64,000 nucleotides of DNA from Armillaria gallica (Eukaryota; Basidiomycota; Agaricomycetes; Agaricales; Physalacriaceae). The stretch lies in the NCBI GenBank assembly GCA_037576215.1, contig JBANDB010000011.1, positions 2,852,001 to 2,916,000 of the forward strand, read 5' to 3'. This document shows positions 43,037 through 55,676 of the stretch, piece after piece. Numbering within the stretch: position 1 is the stretch's first letter; every line of letters begins with the position of its first letter. The notes below the pieces were generated by a model. The model searched no databases and was not told where the DNA came from. It was given only the letters and a program-made list of their open reading frames with translations. Position numbers and translations under genes: made by a program.

Positions 43037-45055
43037 AACAAGCAACGACGAGGACAAGGATTCATCGATAGGTTCGTTATTCTGGCGACCATAATACTTG
43101 GTAGACCCTACGACAACCATCCACAACAAAGCTGGTGTCATGGTGAGGGCCAGCACATCTGTATGGCCAGTCCTATGTATTTCTTTCCCATGTATCGTTA
43201 CTCATAAGCACGACAGTGAGTCGACGAAGCCTTCTGATGGTCAAGCGGTGCCGAAATCCTACATTTGTAGTAGTTAATTCTTCACAAATGAGCGTAAAGC
43301 AGACTTCTATCTGTAAAACGACATGAGAATCAGATCAACGAGAAGTACAGGCGTCAATCTCGGTCTCATCCTCGAGCAGAATTCGTTGGCTTCGTTGCTC
43401 GCGTAGGCGAAGGACCGTTGCCCGTCGTGCTTCTCGACCAATTCTCGACGGATGACCATTCTGAACTGCAGATGAAAGCTATATCATTAAGAGTGAAGCA
43501 AGATAATAATGGTGGGCATGCCCAAGAGTTGTATAGCCAGGAGGGCCGCTCAAAACTTGTTTGACAATGGTGATTTTCTGAACGCATTCCAACAAACATA
43601 TCAGCACTCACCATGCATAGTATTGCATGCTGTCCTATGCTGCCATGTTCATTATGGTAGGCCGTACACCATCCCACACCTTTCTCACCCAATCGTTCTC
43701 CCCTCCTGCCACGACCCCTGCTTGCTCACTGGCCAAAGCAAAGATAAGTAAAATCAAGAGTGAAGATCTTAAAAACCTACCAATCGATGGAATATGCTAG
43801 CGTTGCATCAAGATGCAGCACCAGGATTTAGAGGCAGGAAACGAATGGAGACAAGTGAACTCTGCACTGAGGGAGTAAGATCTGATAACCAGACGCCGGC
43901 AAATTGTGAGCATCACCTTGACCGATGATGTTGAGGCGCAAGTGGCCAAGTAGATAACAAAAGAGCTAGCACAGACCTGCCCTATCTTTCGAAGCCAGTG
44001 AATTTTGAAATTTATGATGGCAACTTGCAAACAAAAATGATGGTGCGAGCATCGGCACAAGTAGTAGTATCGCCCTTCCTACTTGAAGCATGGGAGCTTA
44101 CAGCGGGTCGAGGTGATCACTGGCGACAACTTTATACTTCGTACAAGAAAGCGGGTATGGAGGCAACATACTGAGAGACGAAGACAAGCGAAAACGTGGC
44201 TGCCTGGTGGTCTTTTATACCCTCTCGTGTCGGTGCTTGGGTCGAGTAGAAGAGCCTCATATCCTTAGCGTCCCAGGAACGATGCCCCTGAAAACACGGG
44301 GAAGCCAGCAGTAACATGGGTATCTGCTAGTAAGTAATCAATGGATAAAATCAGCGAGTGAAAAACCCAGGTTTATTTGTCAAGTCTGGCGTGGAGGGGA
44401 GGGTGACTACTGGGCAATCAAGACTTGGACCGAGAGGAGAATTGACTTGAATCCGAGCCGGGTAGAAAAAATCAACCCAAATTGAAACGAGAGATTTAAT
44501 TGCTGGTTTCGATCGAGTGCTCTGGGCTTATGGGTTAGCTTTTCATGAGAACATGTATGCCCGTGCGCCCAACACGAATATCCACGATCATTATACCTTG
44601 CCGGCCGAAGCGTGCCAGACGAGTTAACTTGACGTTGGTTCGCAAGTTGCGCTGCCATGGAGAAAGCAGAATTGAGGGATAGAGTAAACATGAACTGAGG
44701 CGTCTATGCTGGATGAAGGAATACTTGGATGTTTTTTTGGAGATGTATTGGAGGTGTATTCTCCTGTCAACTGTGATAGCAGGTACGGGTCACTCGAGAA
44801 CAGCGTGCAGGGAATTAAAGTATCAGTTTGGGCGTGGTAGTGGAAGGATAACGCGTAATCCTTTCAGTAAACAAAGTGCAGCGTTGTTTTATCATGAATA
44901 AGAATGGACATGGAAGGTACGTGTGGGAAGCTGTCGTTGGTCCCAGATTAAATGGGTGGTGCGTGCAAGAAAGTCTAAGGGTACAATAAGCTATAAAATG
45001 AAGCGTCGTCCAACATACTTGAAAACGTCAACGAATCTAGATATTTAAAAAAAGA
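43037..45055. other. Gene-poor region, no gene recognised
   Basis: Several minus-strand frames have membrane-like composition, for example a stretch beginning MTPALLWMVVVGSTKYYGR near 43140 and others at 43366-43692 and 43797-44060. I could not join them into one protein with good splice sites. They may be remnants of a multi-pass membrane protein gene. No repeat structure was noticed. The last 200 bases should hold the 3' flank of the next gene. Confidence 0.4.
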
Positions 45056-45762
45056 CTATCTCGAACCACTGGCACCTGCTCCCCAACTATCATACGCAGG
45101 GGGGATCTCGCTGGGACCCGCGTCTTGATACTGGACGACACCGGTTGGGCCGTTAGCGAGATAGGCGGTCCTGTCATCAGGGTTGACGACACCGAGTTGA
45201 TTCTGGCGAGCCTCGCGCTCCTTGGCAGACATACCACCGATGCGGTCTGGGTCAAAGTTGCCGTCGAAATGGGCGGAGAGGCGGTTGGAGCGGTTGCGTT
45301 TGTAGAGGAACCAGATGAGGGCGCCGACGATGGTGAGGCCGGCTATTCCGCCGATGGTTCCGCTGACGATGGCGCCTGTGTGGGAAGAGGAAGAAGAGGC
45401 GGCGCCGGTGGAGGCGGAGGAAGGAGATGCGAGGACGGTGGAGGTGGAGGTGAGCTGTTGGCCATTCGACTGGGTTATGATGATGGTGGTGGCTACGAGG
45501 GACGTCTGATGGACAGTTGTTTGAGTGTCGCGACTCGTGCTGGGTGTGGTCACGACGAGCTGGTCGATGGAGGGACGAAAGTAGACGATGACGAGCTAGT
45601 TACTGGAATGCTACTCGATGTTGACGGCGGCAACGTCGATGATGATGATGTCGGAGGCGGTGTGGTGGTTGAACTGTCCGACGTGGGCTGTGTTGTCGTC
45701 AGAGGCGGTGTCGTCTGCGCAGTCGTGGTAGACTGCGGCGGTGTACTCGGAGCAGCACGCAT
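45056..45762 (-). CDS. Ser/Thr-rich single-pass membrane protein, cell-wall-sensor type
   Basis: A long Ser/Thr/Pro-rich stalk, probably O-mannosylated, precedes one membrane segment (GAIVSGTIGGIAGLTIVGAL then IWFLYKRNRSNRL) and a cytosolic tail with FDGNFDPDRIGGMSAKEREA and SEIPPAYDSWG. This is the layout of Mid2-like or SKG6-like fungal surface sensors; the assignment is by layout only. Two exons are seen. The stalk frame hits a TGA at about 45563, but a 46-base intron with GTAACT donor and ACCAG acceptor joins SSSIP to LVVTTPSTS in frame. The N-terminus is not settled: MRAAPSTPPQ at 45762 has an in-frame TAG just upstream and no signal peptide, so a further 5' exon is likely. Confidence 0.65.
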
Positions 45763-46019
45763 CAGGACCTCCGCCTACCAAACTCTGGTGTGCGTGGTTC
45801 AGAGCCAAGTCGTGCTTGTTCGATTACGTCATCTACACGTCCTATCATAACCGCCTCCTCTAAATCCTCCCTCTCAGGGTCACGCAAACAGGACCCCGCC
45901 ATCAATCCATGGGTCCGCACCTCACGCCCAAATGCGTCCTTCACGTCTTCCCTCGGTGATCCTCCCCGCGCGTCATCCCTGTCTCCGCCACGCGTGCCTA
46001 CTTTCCGCCTCTAGCAGCC

Positions 46020-47288
46020 ATTCCTTCCCAACAATTTGGCAATGCCGCGTGAAATTTTCGGTTGCCTTTAAGCGAGAATTTCAGTAAATTCGTGTAAAGT
46101 CATCTAAATTGACAACTTACTTTGCGTGGCTAACCCTTCTCTCGCTCTGATCTTGGCGATTGTCAGTAAACATAAACTTAAATTTGCTTAAATTTCAACT
46201 TACATTGCGTCTGGTTCTCCGGCCAAAGCTCTGCTCAAAAATTCAGTAGAGTCAAGCTGAAAATCAGTTGCATGCAAACTTACACTCTACCGGGCCCTTG
46301 GTCTCGCTCGCCGGACTTTGAGCTGTCCTCTTGCCCTAACATTCCTGCCAGAAACGGTTATTACTTCATCCAAAACACATGAAGCAGTACTCACAGAAAC
46401 TGCCGTTGGCTCCGCAAGGCTTGAATCCCGCCAAATTTTGACCTGACCTTGAACAAAAACTCTCAGTAAATCCGAGGTCAAGACTCGCTCGCCCGACGCC
46501 TATGCGTCGTCTCGGAGTAAAACTGGTCCCACAGCAGGAATATGAAAGTTTATTTACGAGAGCAGTCGCCAGGGCTCATAGTCTTGCTCGTCGGACGTCG
46601 ATACGTCGTCTTGGGTCAAATCTGGTCTCACGAAAAGTTACTTGGTATATTTTTAACAAATGCAAAAGGCTACTCACATCGCGAGGGCTCACGGTCTTGC
46701 TCGCCGGACGTCGATACGTCGTCTCGCGGCAAAACTGATCTCAGGACGAGAACGTTCTCGTGCTTCGCCAGGTTAACATCTCGAAATATCCTGCTCAAAA
46801 CGTCGGTAAATACAAATGATTAGAATTATTACTTACAATCCTCGCGGTCCTGCTCGCCGGACGTCCATCTATCGTCTCGGGACAAAACTCCTATCAGAAA
46901 TGATCAGTTCATCATTTGGGAACACGCATGATTACTCACGACGCGCCTGCAGGATTTCAATCTCAAGACTTATTGACCTTGGTTCGACTTCACGGCCAAA
47001 AATACCCTAAGAGCTCGTTTGTATCGATTTCAAATACGAATTCATTAATGTAAAGACTTACAGTGGTGTGGCTTGTGAGCGTGTGTTTGACTCCACAACG
47101 CTTGAAGCCCCTCAATCTCGAAGCTATTTGAAATGAGAAGCAAGTAAGCAAACAACTTGGAGCATACCTGAAGCCAGCTCGCTGGACGGCGATACGTTGT
47201 CTTGGGGCAATCCTGCACTCTGCGATGCGCCGTTCGGTAAGGAACAGGGTCGCCTCACCTCCGGCCATCTAGTACGAGGCCTTGAGGC
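46020..47288 (-). repeat. Array of duplicated exon-intron cassettes
   Basis: On the minus strand a block coding roughly LPRDDVSTSGEQDREP recurs at 47168-47215, 46837-46890, 46678-46734, 46564-46621, about 46478-46532 (with an in-frame stop) and about 46290-46345. Other exons recur too: 47062-47123 resembles about 46390-46440 (GGCTTCAAGCGTTG type), and 46940-47006 resembles about 46204-46230. Intron ends are also alike, with a TTTACTGA-like branch site and TTTTGAGCAG acceptor. Decay increases toward lower coordinates. Exon and intron were therefore duplicated together. Confidence 0.75.
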
Positions 47289-47365
47289 CTTGAACAGGAC
47301 AAAAAAACGCGTCTGCTTGAATATAAATGCCACCCACAGACAATAGAGCTTGTAATACATACCAT
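46564..47365 (-). CDS. Predicted multi-exon gene built from repeated symmetric exons
   Basis: No family is recognised. Proposed exons on the minus strand: ATG alone at 47363-47365 (end of a leader exon), 47168-47288, 47062-47123, 46940-47006, 46837-46890, 46678-46734 and 46564-46621. The frame stays open through all of these. The protein begins MASRPRTRWPEVRRP, contains GLPQDNVSPSSELAS, RVLSRDDRWTSGEQDRED, FLPRDDVSTSGEQDREPSR and YLTQDDVSTSDEQDYEPWR, and is basic at first, then acidic. The repeated exons of 54 and 57 bases are phase 1-1, so copies can be added without frameshift. The donor of the last unit is lost (GT to GC) and the true 3' end is unclear. A pyrimidine-rich leader at about 47430-47784, with its own intron (donor near 47452), supports transcription. 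It could also be a non-coding spliced RNA. Confidence 0.4.
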
Positions 47366-47429
47366 AGTCGTGTTGCTTTGATAGTGTACTCTACGAGAGA
47401 CGTGGTAAGTGTGGCATAATCAAATGAAT

Positions 47430-47784
47430 AGAGGAAGGACCTACCTTGATGGTGATAAGAAAGAAAGAAGCGTGTTTCACATGGGATGATGATCCCGATG
47501 TGGGCATCGACGCTTAACCCGTCGACTAGGAAGATGACTGTCGAGGTGTGTGAGAGAAAGCAAAGCAGGATGTGCAGGTATAGAAGGCGAGAAGGTGATG
47601 GAAGATGATATAGAGGGAAGGAGACCGGGAAGAATGGGAGACAGAGAGTCGGGTTAGTGGTGGAAAGGAAATAAGAAGCAATCCAACAGGTCGCATCGAA
47701 ACGAGTCAAGAAAGTCACGAGGTACCAGAAGCACGCACGACTACGGAGCGGAGTGCGTTTCGTGGCGTCAACGTCTGTCAACAT
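47430..47784 (-). promoter_or_regulatory. CT-rich leader/promoter region of the exon-array gene
   Basis: On the minus strand this stretch is strongly pyrimidine-rich with CTCTATATCATC-like sequence, as in fungal promoters and 5' leaders. A donor (CAAG|GTAGGT) and acceptor (TCTCGTAG) bracket a possible leader intron. It is open for 171 codons but the composition does not look protein-coding. Confidence 0.4.
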
Positions 47785-50700
47785 TTTATTTTCAAAACTT
47801 TACGACCTCCCTCCGATTTCGTATTTCACCTTCCGGGCATTGAACGAATTTGGTCTACCATCGTTAGTCAGTCCAAAGACCTTTCCGAAGAAATAGAACA
47901 TACATCAGCATCCTAATCTCTCGACCGTGCGAACGAGCGACCGAGTCTGGTGATTTTATCAGACATTTTGTCGACGGTAATGTCGTCTCCCACTAGCACT
48001 TCCTCCTTCTACAGAGCGTCAATCGTTTCGTCATAGATAGTCTCCGTGCATGTAGTGTTGATTGCCAGTTTTCGGCTTTTGGAACCTGAAAAGCGCATGT
48101 TGTCAGCGGCGAAAGTATTTAGAGAAAAAGTTTCGTGCATACTCCACTCAGACTCCGGTCAGTTTGGATCTCGACGACCTCTCCTTCGACAAGTTCTGTC
48201 TCTTTATACCGATGTTCTGTCGGAAAGACTGCACCAATTCCTCCTTCTTTGACATCGATAGCGAGAATACCTCGCTGGCGACAATCACGGTGAAGGGAAC
48301 GCATCGACTAAGTGTCTGCACCATATCTATGTCGCATATTCAATGCAAAGTAAATATAGAAGAAAACAGAGACGTACCCAATGCAATAGCGGTCTTTGCC
48401 GTCGATGGAGTCCCAGCAAACAACGTTGCTCTTCTTGCTGTACCATCTTGAGAATCGTACCAGCAGCCATTGTGGCCTTGGCCCGTTCAACCATTCCCTG
48501 CGAATCGGCCCTTAGGTCGGCGAGTCCCATGCGATTGGACGCCCGCAAGTCCTGGCGAGAAACTTTCCAAACAACGCGTCGAATGCGCTTCATCTTGGTG
48601 ATATCCTGGAGTTCGGATGTCCCTGTCATGATTTGGGTCACCTGCTGCGAGGTGAGCGGTTCATTTCAAGGGGAGGAATGGGTGCGGACCATGATGGAAA
48701 ACTTCAAAAAAAAAAAAAGTACAAGTGCCGTAGCGTCATAGAAGTAGAAGCCAAGGCTTCGCGAGCCTTAAGCTTGATGGTCGAGGAAGTCGAGCGAAGA
48801 AATGCAGAAGTCTGGCCGATTAATGAGTGTTTCTTCTGCGTCCCCCAGGACGTGTATCTCTTCATCCGTAATAGCCTAGGGGAACGACCTTCGAAGCTCT
48901 CTGGATAGTACTCGCGTGAATTTGTGATGCAGAGATAAAGAAAAGAGCGAACGTTCGCATGGCTCATATATCCTCACTGCTTGTATCCTGCCCTAACCAT
49001 TCTGCCCGTCTATTAATCCCATGCTTGTACCATTGGTTGCTCTCCATCTATTTGATGCTGATGCAGAACTTGAAGTCGTCGTGTGCACATTGTGAAGATT
49101 CGCCATGCCAATACCAAGGTTTCACCTGGGGACGAACGCCCGCTACACCTAGCGTGGCTCATCAACAGGTCTCATCGATGCAGCGTCGTGCGATAGCCCG
49201 GAAATAGGAAAAGGAAGATCATCTTAATTGAGTTGGATGCACAAGACGAAGATAGCAAAGTCGAAGCGGAAGAAGGTAAGAGCACAGCCACATTAATACT
49301 ATCTCTTTCTGTAACTATATTTCTCTTGGCTCCAGACTTTTCGTAGCTCCCTTCGCTTCGACCCATATTGCCAACTTAATCGCCTCTTCGAGTACATCAT
49401 TACCCCAGTGCAAGCATAGACAGTGGAGGAACCCACGAACTTCGTCTCCACCCAGAATACTTTACCGAATGCGCCAGACCTTCAGTCCTCCGTGACGACT
49501 TCACTGCGGATACCATCACCCTCAAGGACCTTGCCCCAGAACAGTACTCTCCGATTCTCGAGGATACGCATTTGAAGACTCGTTCTGTGACTGCGACGGG
49601 CACAGGAGTAGCGACCCCAGCTTTCACCATCGAGCGCAGGACGTCGAATCTGAAGGGTCGAAGAAAAGGCAGGTAAATCTTCCGTTAGCCGCCGTCTGTT
49701 GGTGCTTTTCTTCGGTATGTACTACCAATGGATGCTGCTTTACATCAAAAGGCTGAGCCTTTTCAGAGAGGTGGAACGATGACACGATGGTCCATTGATC
49801 CATGACATTCAAGAGTCTTACCACGTTGGTCTGCACCTCAATCTCACTTGACGACCCGTTAACTAAGGAGTGTAGATCGCCTTTGTCCGTTGTATTGTAG
49901 TTTTCTTTGGGCACTCTTCGTTTTCCGTTGCATTGTGAGATTAGTCAGGATGCCGGTCGACAGGCCAGAAAACGTCGGGTTCTCTCAGCTTCAATGACGC
50001 TTCTTTCTAAAGAGCTTCCGTCGGACATGTCTGTACCGGTCCCACCAAATGCCCCAGATCCTTATTCGCAGTCCCTATCTCTCTCCCCCGTGCACGATAC
50101 AGGAAGACAGTACTGCCATTCTATCAGCGAATGTTTTCATCCAGCATTTGGTGAACATTTCAACAAGGTTGAGAGTCCACACTCTCGTTCCGCAGGCGAC
50201 GCTAAAACCGAATATTCACGTCCAATCAGCCAAGTTAGTGAGAGTCATACCCCCGAGCCCGAGGCAAGACCTTCCATGGCATCTTTCCTAAGGCCACTAT
50301 CTGCAAAGCTGTCATGCTTACCTGTCTTCGGACAGACATTCAAGGCGACGATAATGACGTAGCCTCAATTTCCCGGATTTGGTTCCTATTCGGCACACGC
50401 CCTCCAAACATCTTGGGACATCTTGCCTGTCATGGTTGTATTGGACGATCTCGGGTCAATATAAGATGAGCAGATTAATGATCCATGGGTTTTCTTGAGG
50501 AAAATCGACGCTTTGAAAATGTAAGCTCCTTAGCTAATGCCGCTCAAATGTGCTACATGACTGAACTTCAATGGACCATGCGCCGCAGAAGGACGAAGCC
50601 CTCTACGTTCAGCTTCAACTGAAACTGCTAAAAACTGTCTCCCCATGAGAGGAAACAGGGCTACGAAGCATCGTGCGTCGTGGACAGGTTGGAGTGTGGT

Positions 50701-51559
50701 ATATCAAGTCCATCAAGGTCCATGCGATGACTCTGCGACACCATCTTCCACTAATATTGCAACCTAGAGCACATTGTCGACGTGGTTTGTCTTGCTTCAC
50801 ATTCTCTACAACCTATTTTTTAATGTTCCGTTCAGCTACGTCAAGAGCTTGGAGGAAAAGGAGGAAAAGATGGAGAACCTCCTTCGCAAAGTACGCGCCG
50901 AGGTTCTTCGATGTGATGGAAAAATATCAATGGGCTCTTGCAAATCCTTCCCCCGGAAGGATACTCGAGGCCATTCAACACTTCCAGAGGATACCCTGAG
51001 CATGTTACTTAGAATCCACGACAGAAGACGCCAGAGAAAAGATCGTTGTATCCACCCACATTGAACAACGATAGGCACGCACAGGTGAAAAAGGTTACAG
51101 TCTACCATTTACAGGCTTGCATTGCCAAAAAAATATGTATATATAAATAAAATGCGGAAGGCTCGCGTTTCATCCGATACAGCAGAATGCCAATAGAGCA
51201 ACCGACGCAGATCGGACGTGCGAGATAACGACCCACAATGGAGGATATGCAGGTAAAGATTCACCCGAACAAGAACAGACAACAGAAGTCAGGAGGAGGA
51301 AACGTACGACACCAGCACGACGGCACACAAGTCGGCAACACGGACATAGAATTCGAAAATGCGAAGAAAGGATATAGGTCTGGCCGGCACAAACGCGTCG
51401 AGACCGAATCCACCCTCCCCCTCCACAAGCCTATAAGTAACAGTGCCCAAGTCCCCAAAAACATAAAAACAACACGCAACATGGACCGATTCTATAACAA
51501 AGAAGAAGCAGGTTACGAGTCCGAGTTTATGAGGATTCATCCTTATGCACTGCATTAGA
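47785..51559. other. Region with weak coding signals, no gene resolved
   Basis: Several frames look partly protein-like but could not be assembled. Examples are minus 48119-48304 (GILAIDVKEGGIGAVFPTEH), minus 49624-49914 (NVVRLLNVMDQWTIVSSFHL), plus 49907-50362 (151 codons, Ser/Pro-rich) and plus 50774-51064 (KSLEEKEEKMENLLRKVRAE). A run of 13 A lies at about 48706. CpG content is still normal, so this part does not belong to the decayed compartment. It may hold intron-rich or broken genes. Confidence 0.35.
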
Positions 51560-51991
51560 CCCCAGGAAGCTCCCACCAAGGTTTGTCCGGAAATTAGCAT
51601 ATTTGAGGCCCAAAAAGAGCTAAATCTTTGTCCGTAAATGGCATATTTTAGACCCAAAATTTGCAACCCTTGTCCGCAGTTAGCATATTTTAGGCCCTTT
51701 AGGACCTCTGAGGGCAATAGTTCCTGGTGGCATCTCAGTAATTGGAAAAGCAACAGAACTTCAAGTGATGACTTATTGACAATGTACTTATGAGGGTAAA
51801 ATGCCCCAAACACTATGTAGAAGACCCTTTAAGAAGAAAATTGGCTGGAATTTGGTCGGTGGCAGCTTCCAGCACATCTGGGCCAACTTGAGCATTGTCT
51901 GGGTTAGCATATTTTAGGGCCAAATGTTTGCATATTTGAGGCCCAAAATCATGGTTTTTGCCAGACAAACCTTGGCAGGAGCTTCCTGGGG
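51560..51991. mobile_element. MITE-like element with 31-base terminal inverted repeats
   Basis: The left end (51560-51590, CCCCAGGAAGCTCC...) and the right end (51961-51991) are inverse copies with about 28 of 31 matches. The inside repeats a motif close to TTAGCATATTTNAGGCCC at least five times (near 51593, 51632, 51680, 51904 and 51928). Weak similarity continues a few bases outside, so exact ends and target duplication are unclear. No transposase. It lies at the change from gene-bearing to CpG-poor sequence. Confidence 0.75.
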
Positions 51992-54734
51992 CCTGCTGCA
52001 TTTCGATCTAGGACCCTTACTTTTAAGTTTTACCTTAGAATCTAACATGTGCAAATAAACACCTTTGATAGCAACTCAAAAATAATAGCCTGCAGCTTTG
52101 CTAATACTTATCTCTCTACAAGGTGTATCCATGTCATTTGCTATCAGATTGGTGCATAAATGGTATGTTTCATTAAATTCTGTATTATTTGGTTTATTTT
52201 AGGTACTTTTAGCTCATCTGGCAGCCCCAAGAGCCCTGGGTAGTGAGCTTTTAACCCCCACCTCACATGTAAGGCCTCACACAAGGCAGCGCTGCGTATA
52301 ACTCCCACAAAACACTACTGCAGCAAAGACCATCACCTGCTATGATAATGACGATGATTCTTATCAGCTGCCACCCCCAAAATCAGCACCATCCCCCCAT
52401 TCCCTACTCAGTCTCCTTCTGCATTGACATCGGGGCCAATTGCCTGCACACAGTGAATTTGCACACCACAACAACAACAGATGCCTTTGAGGATCAAATA
52501 TTGGCTGCCATCTGCAAGCACAAGGAAGAAACAGAGGCATAGTGACTGGGACAACGACAATGACAACGACAAACAGGATGGCAATGACAACAGTGGGATG
52601 GTGGTGAGGGTTCATGGATGATGGAGGGATGTGACAGAGGGTAGGGCAGGGCTGTAGGACACTGAGGATGATTGCGGGATGCGTAACGAGAAGGGAAGGT
52701 ATAGCAGGGTGAAGGTCAGGCCACCAATGTCCAACAGTGACAATGACAGCAACACCCCTTTGGGCATCAATTACCCTCCCATGGACATGTAGAACAAGAC
52801 CAAGACAATGGTTATACAAGCACCAATGGCCCTGCCACTGCCACCCACTCCCAAATCCAACATTGGTCCCTACCGCCTGCCCCAAGCCCCAAATAACCCC
52901 CACCTCCATGCATCCCCCATTTCCAACATGGAGGATCACAACTGTCAAGCTTGTTTCTCCCCCTGATGTTGTCATCACCATTCACAACGATGATGACTCC
53001 TGATCCTGATCCCCACCGCATCCCCTGCCCTCTATCGACCTTGTGACCACCATCGGACCCCTACCTCTGTTTTCGATAGTGGGGAATCTGATGGTGGTCA
53101 AATCTGTGCAATATAACCAAACTATCTTTGACAGGCTGAACACATGGTGATATTGGCAGAAACATATGTTTGGTATGTCATGTCCTTTCTCTCACTCTCC
53201 GACTATGTCTCATCAATTCTCAGTGGGTTGCTTGAGCTGAAGGAAATGGTCCACACCTGAGGGTCACTCTTATTGTGTGGAACAACATTATCAGACTCTT
53301 GTTCTGCAAGGCACATGCATTACTTCATATATTGCTTGGACTTGGAGCATTGAATGTAGATGCGGTTGAATCATTATCTCCTTTTCCAACAGTTTTTACC
53401 ACCACATGGTGAAGTGAGAGTGCAGACCCAACACGTTCAATTCATGCAAGGCTTATAGTGATGTCTTTTCAGGTGTGATTCTTTTCCAACTCCTTCCCCT
53501 CTTCTCCTATGACCATCACGTCATGCCAGACCCAACTGAGTTATGCTTCAATCAACCATAGAGGTGATGGGCCAGAGGGATCCATCACTTGAAAAATGGA
53601 AGAGGAGGTGCAAGTACTATTTTTATTGTTCATTTATCCTTTGATCTGACTAGGCAAAAATAGAGTGCTAATGGTATCTTTGGAGTACCCTTGGATTTGA
53701 TGCTCTATAACACCAACCATGCTGCAAGAACATGTACTATACTTGATCCTCCAACCATTGCCACATAGTTAAGAATCATCCTCAATGTTCAGCGCTAGCT
53801 GTGTCACACTACATCCTACCCTGCCACAAGCGTTACCATTCAGCCTGTCTTGACCTACCATCAATCACTCTCTTGTCACTGGCTGGCGATATCGCAACAT
53901 GACAATGTATTGCAGCTTCAAGTGGCAATCTGCCCTTATCCACTTTCAGTGCTCATGGCTCAATACATATCCAAAGATGTAGAACAACATGCTCATCATG
54001 GTCTATTGTATGTGCCCTAACCAAATCTGAAGAGCCATCATTATCCTCATCTTCTGGTACCTCATGATATTGTGGGAATGGTATGAACTGCAATGGTATG
54101 TGCAGGTGCATGCTCATTTGGTCAAAGCTTGGAATTGATTGACCCTGGGACTGTCTGCATGCCTCCTAACCAAGTTCAGCCTGGTTTAGATGAAAAGAAT
54201 GCTGTGGACAAGAAGTTGGCATGATGTTGAGATGGCACTGATGGGCTCACATACAATGATGGCACCAGTTTCTGATGCACCGATGATGTGATCTCATAAA
54301 TGATGTCAGCATATGAGACAGGGTGATATGTGGAGGCCCACTCAAATGTCTTGGGATTGTTGCCCTCCAGGTTCTCAGGTACCTCCACAGTGTGATGATG
54401 GAGTGGAAAGTTGCTGGAAACTGAGGCTAAAGCCGTATTAAAAGACTGACAGGTGGCAGGTGGCATCCTTGACTTTGTATTGGCCCAGAAGTATTCTCAC
54501 AGTATCAGTCTTCTTCCTATAATCAGTTCACCTCTGCACACACATTAGAGACGAGCACAAAAGAACAGAAAGTATTTGCACCTTTTGTCACAGTTGAAGA
54601 GGGACATAGAGGCTTGAAGCATGTATAGTAATTCCCAGTATATTGTTGAAGTGAATGAGAATGGGTCAAGTTTGTGTTGAGGAAGGAGGTAGCACAGTCA
54701 TGCAAAAATGCTGTGGACACTGGTATCGTATTTT

Positions 54735-54787
54735 GCCTCCAGGACTCAAACTGGGTGGTGTGTGTGAACACACTAGGCTACCAAGGC
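54735..54787 (-). repeat. tRNA-like repeat (A-box/B-box type), copy 1
   Basis: On the minus strand TAGCCTAGTGTG resembles a pol III A box and GTTTGAGTCCTGG a B box in which the CpG of GTTCGA has become TG. It is followed by AGGCAAAAT. Related to three further copies downstream. Confidence 0.45.
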
Positions 54788-55242
54788 ACAAGTTACACAT
54801 CTCAACCTGTGAATAAGAGAGCAGTTAAAACAAAGGTACAATGCCCTCAAAGTATCCAGGACCACACAATTGAGTGCGTACATTGACTTTGGTCTCGTTG
54901 GACTTTAAGGTGGATGGAGTGGAGTGGAACACTCATGGACAGTGATAACATTTGACAACACCATAATCTCATGATGGATCTGAGGGTTTACAGCAAGGAT
55001 AAGCATAATCACCAGTGGATAAGTGAGTTGGAGCCTATATGTTGGCATCTCTCCGAATCCAAAGTGGGCATTCTGCTCTTCTTCCAACCAATTCATTCAA
55101 GCGGTTTCTGAAACCTACAGTCTAGATTTAATCATCATCAAACCTGGATACCATCTGTAATCCTGAAACACTAATACCTAGTATTAATAAATCCCACGCT
55201 TGGATAGAAAAAGCACAACTAAAAAATATGCCAACAGCTAAT

Positions 55243-55291
55243 TTCACCTCCAGGAGTTGAACCTGGTGCATCACATAAGACCAAGTAAGCT
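55243..55291 (-). repeat. tRNA-like repeat, copy 2
   Basis: Minus strand reads CAGCTTACTTGG, then CACCAGGTTCAACTCCTGGA and GGTGAAAT. The GGTTCAACTCC block fits a pol III B box and is flanked by short complementary arms like a T stem. Confidence 0.5.
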
Positions 55292-55676
55292 GTATGTCCT
55301 ATGCTGAGTGCCGAGAGTACTGGAGATAACATCAGCAAAGCATTATTGTAAGAATATGCTCAAGCCTAAACTTAGAGGTGTCATCCTTGATACACATAAG
55401 GTGCGTCTTGTCCTGCAGCCATTTTCCAATGATTCTCCTTGTCTTTAATCTTCTCCCTGGGGCAAAAGGTGGATGGGGAGACAGGCAAAGAGTTCATTAG
55501 ACAAGATAGCACATGGCCCTATCGGGTGAATGACCAATAGGCAACAAGATGGACAAGGATCTCAACCACACATGGAAATTGAGGCAGCAAAAAAGCCTAC
55601 AACCAAGAATCCAATACCGAGTGGTCTCTTCAATGTTGCTCAATAATGTGGCAGTCAAAAATCAAAACTCCTGCAT

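Noticed and set aside
44108..44118. GGTGATCACTG as an end of the 58838-59470 element
   Set aside because: Eleven bases of a near-palindrome with no second end or TA flank; likely chance.
45125..45850. Plus-strand 241-codon Gly/Val/Asp-rich frame
   Set aside because: It is the complement of the Ser/Thr-rich stalk of the minus-strand gene; the composition is an artefact of that repeat.
47269..47784. Minus-strand 171-codon frame as a protein
   Set aside because: Pyrimidine-rich with leader-like sequence and internal splice sites; better read as leader of the exon-array gene.
48706..48718. Run of A as a retrocopy tail
   Set aside because: No intronless gene copy precedes it and no target duplication was seen.
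51289..51813. Minus-strand 174-codon frame as a protein
   Set aside because: Half of it runs through the MITE-like element at 51560-51991, with its internal repeats translated.
52364..52981. Minus-strand 205-codon frame
   Set aside because: Low-complexity Val/His/Cys-rich translation of a simple-sequence region with no motif.
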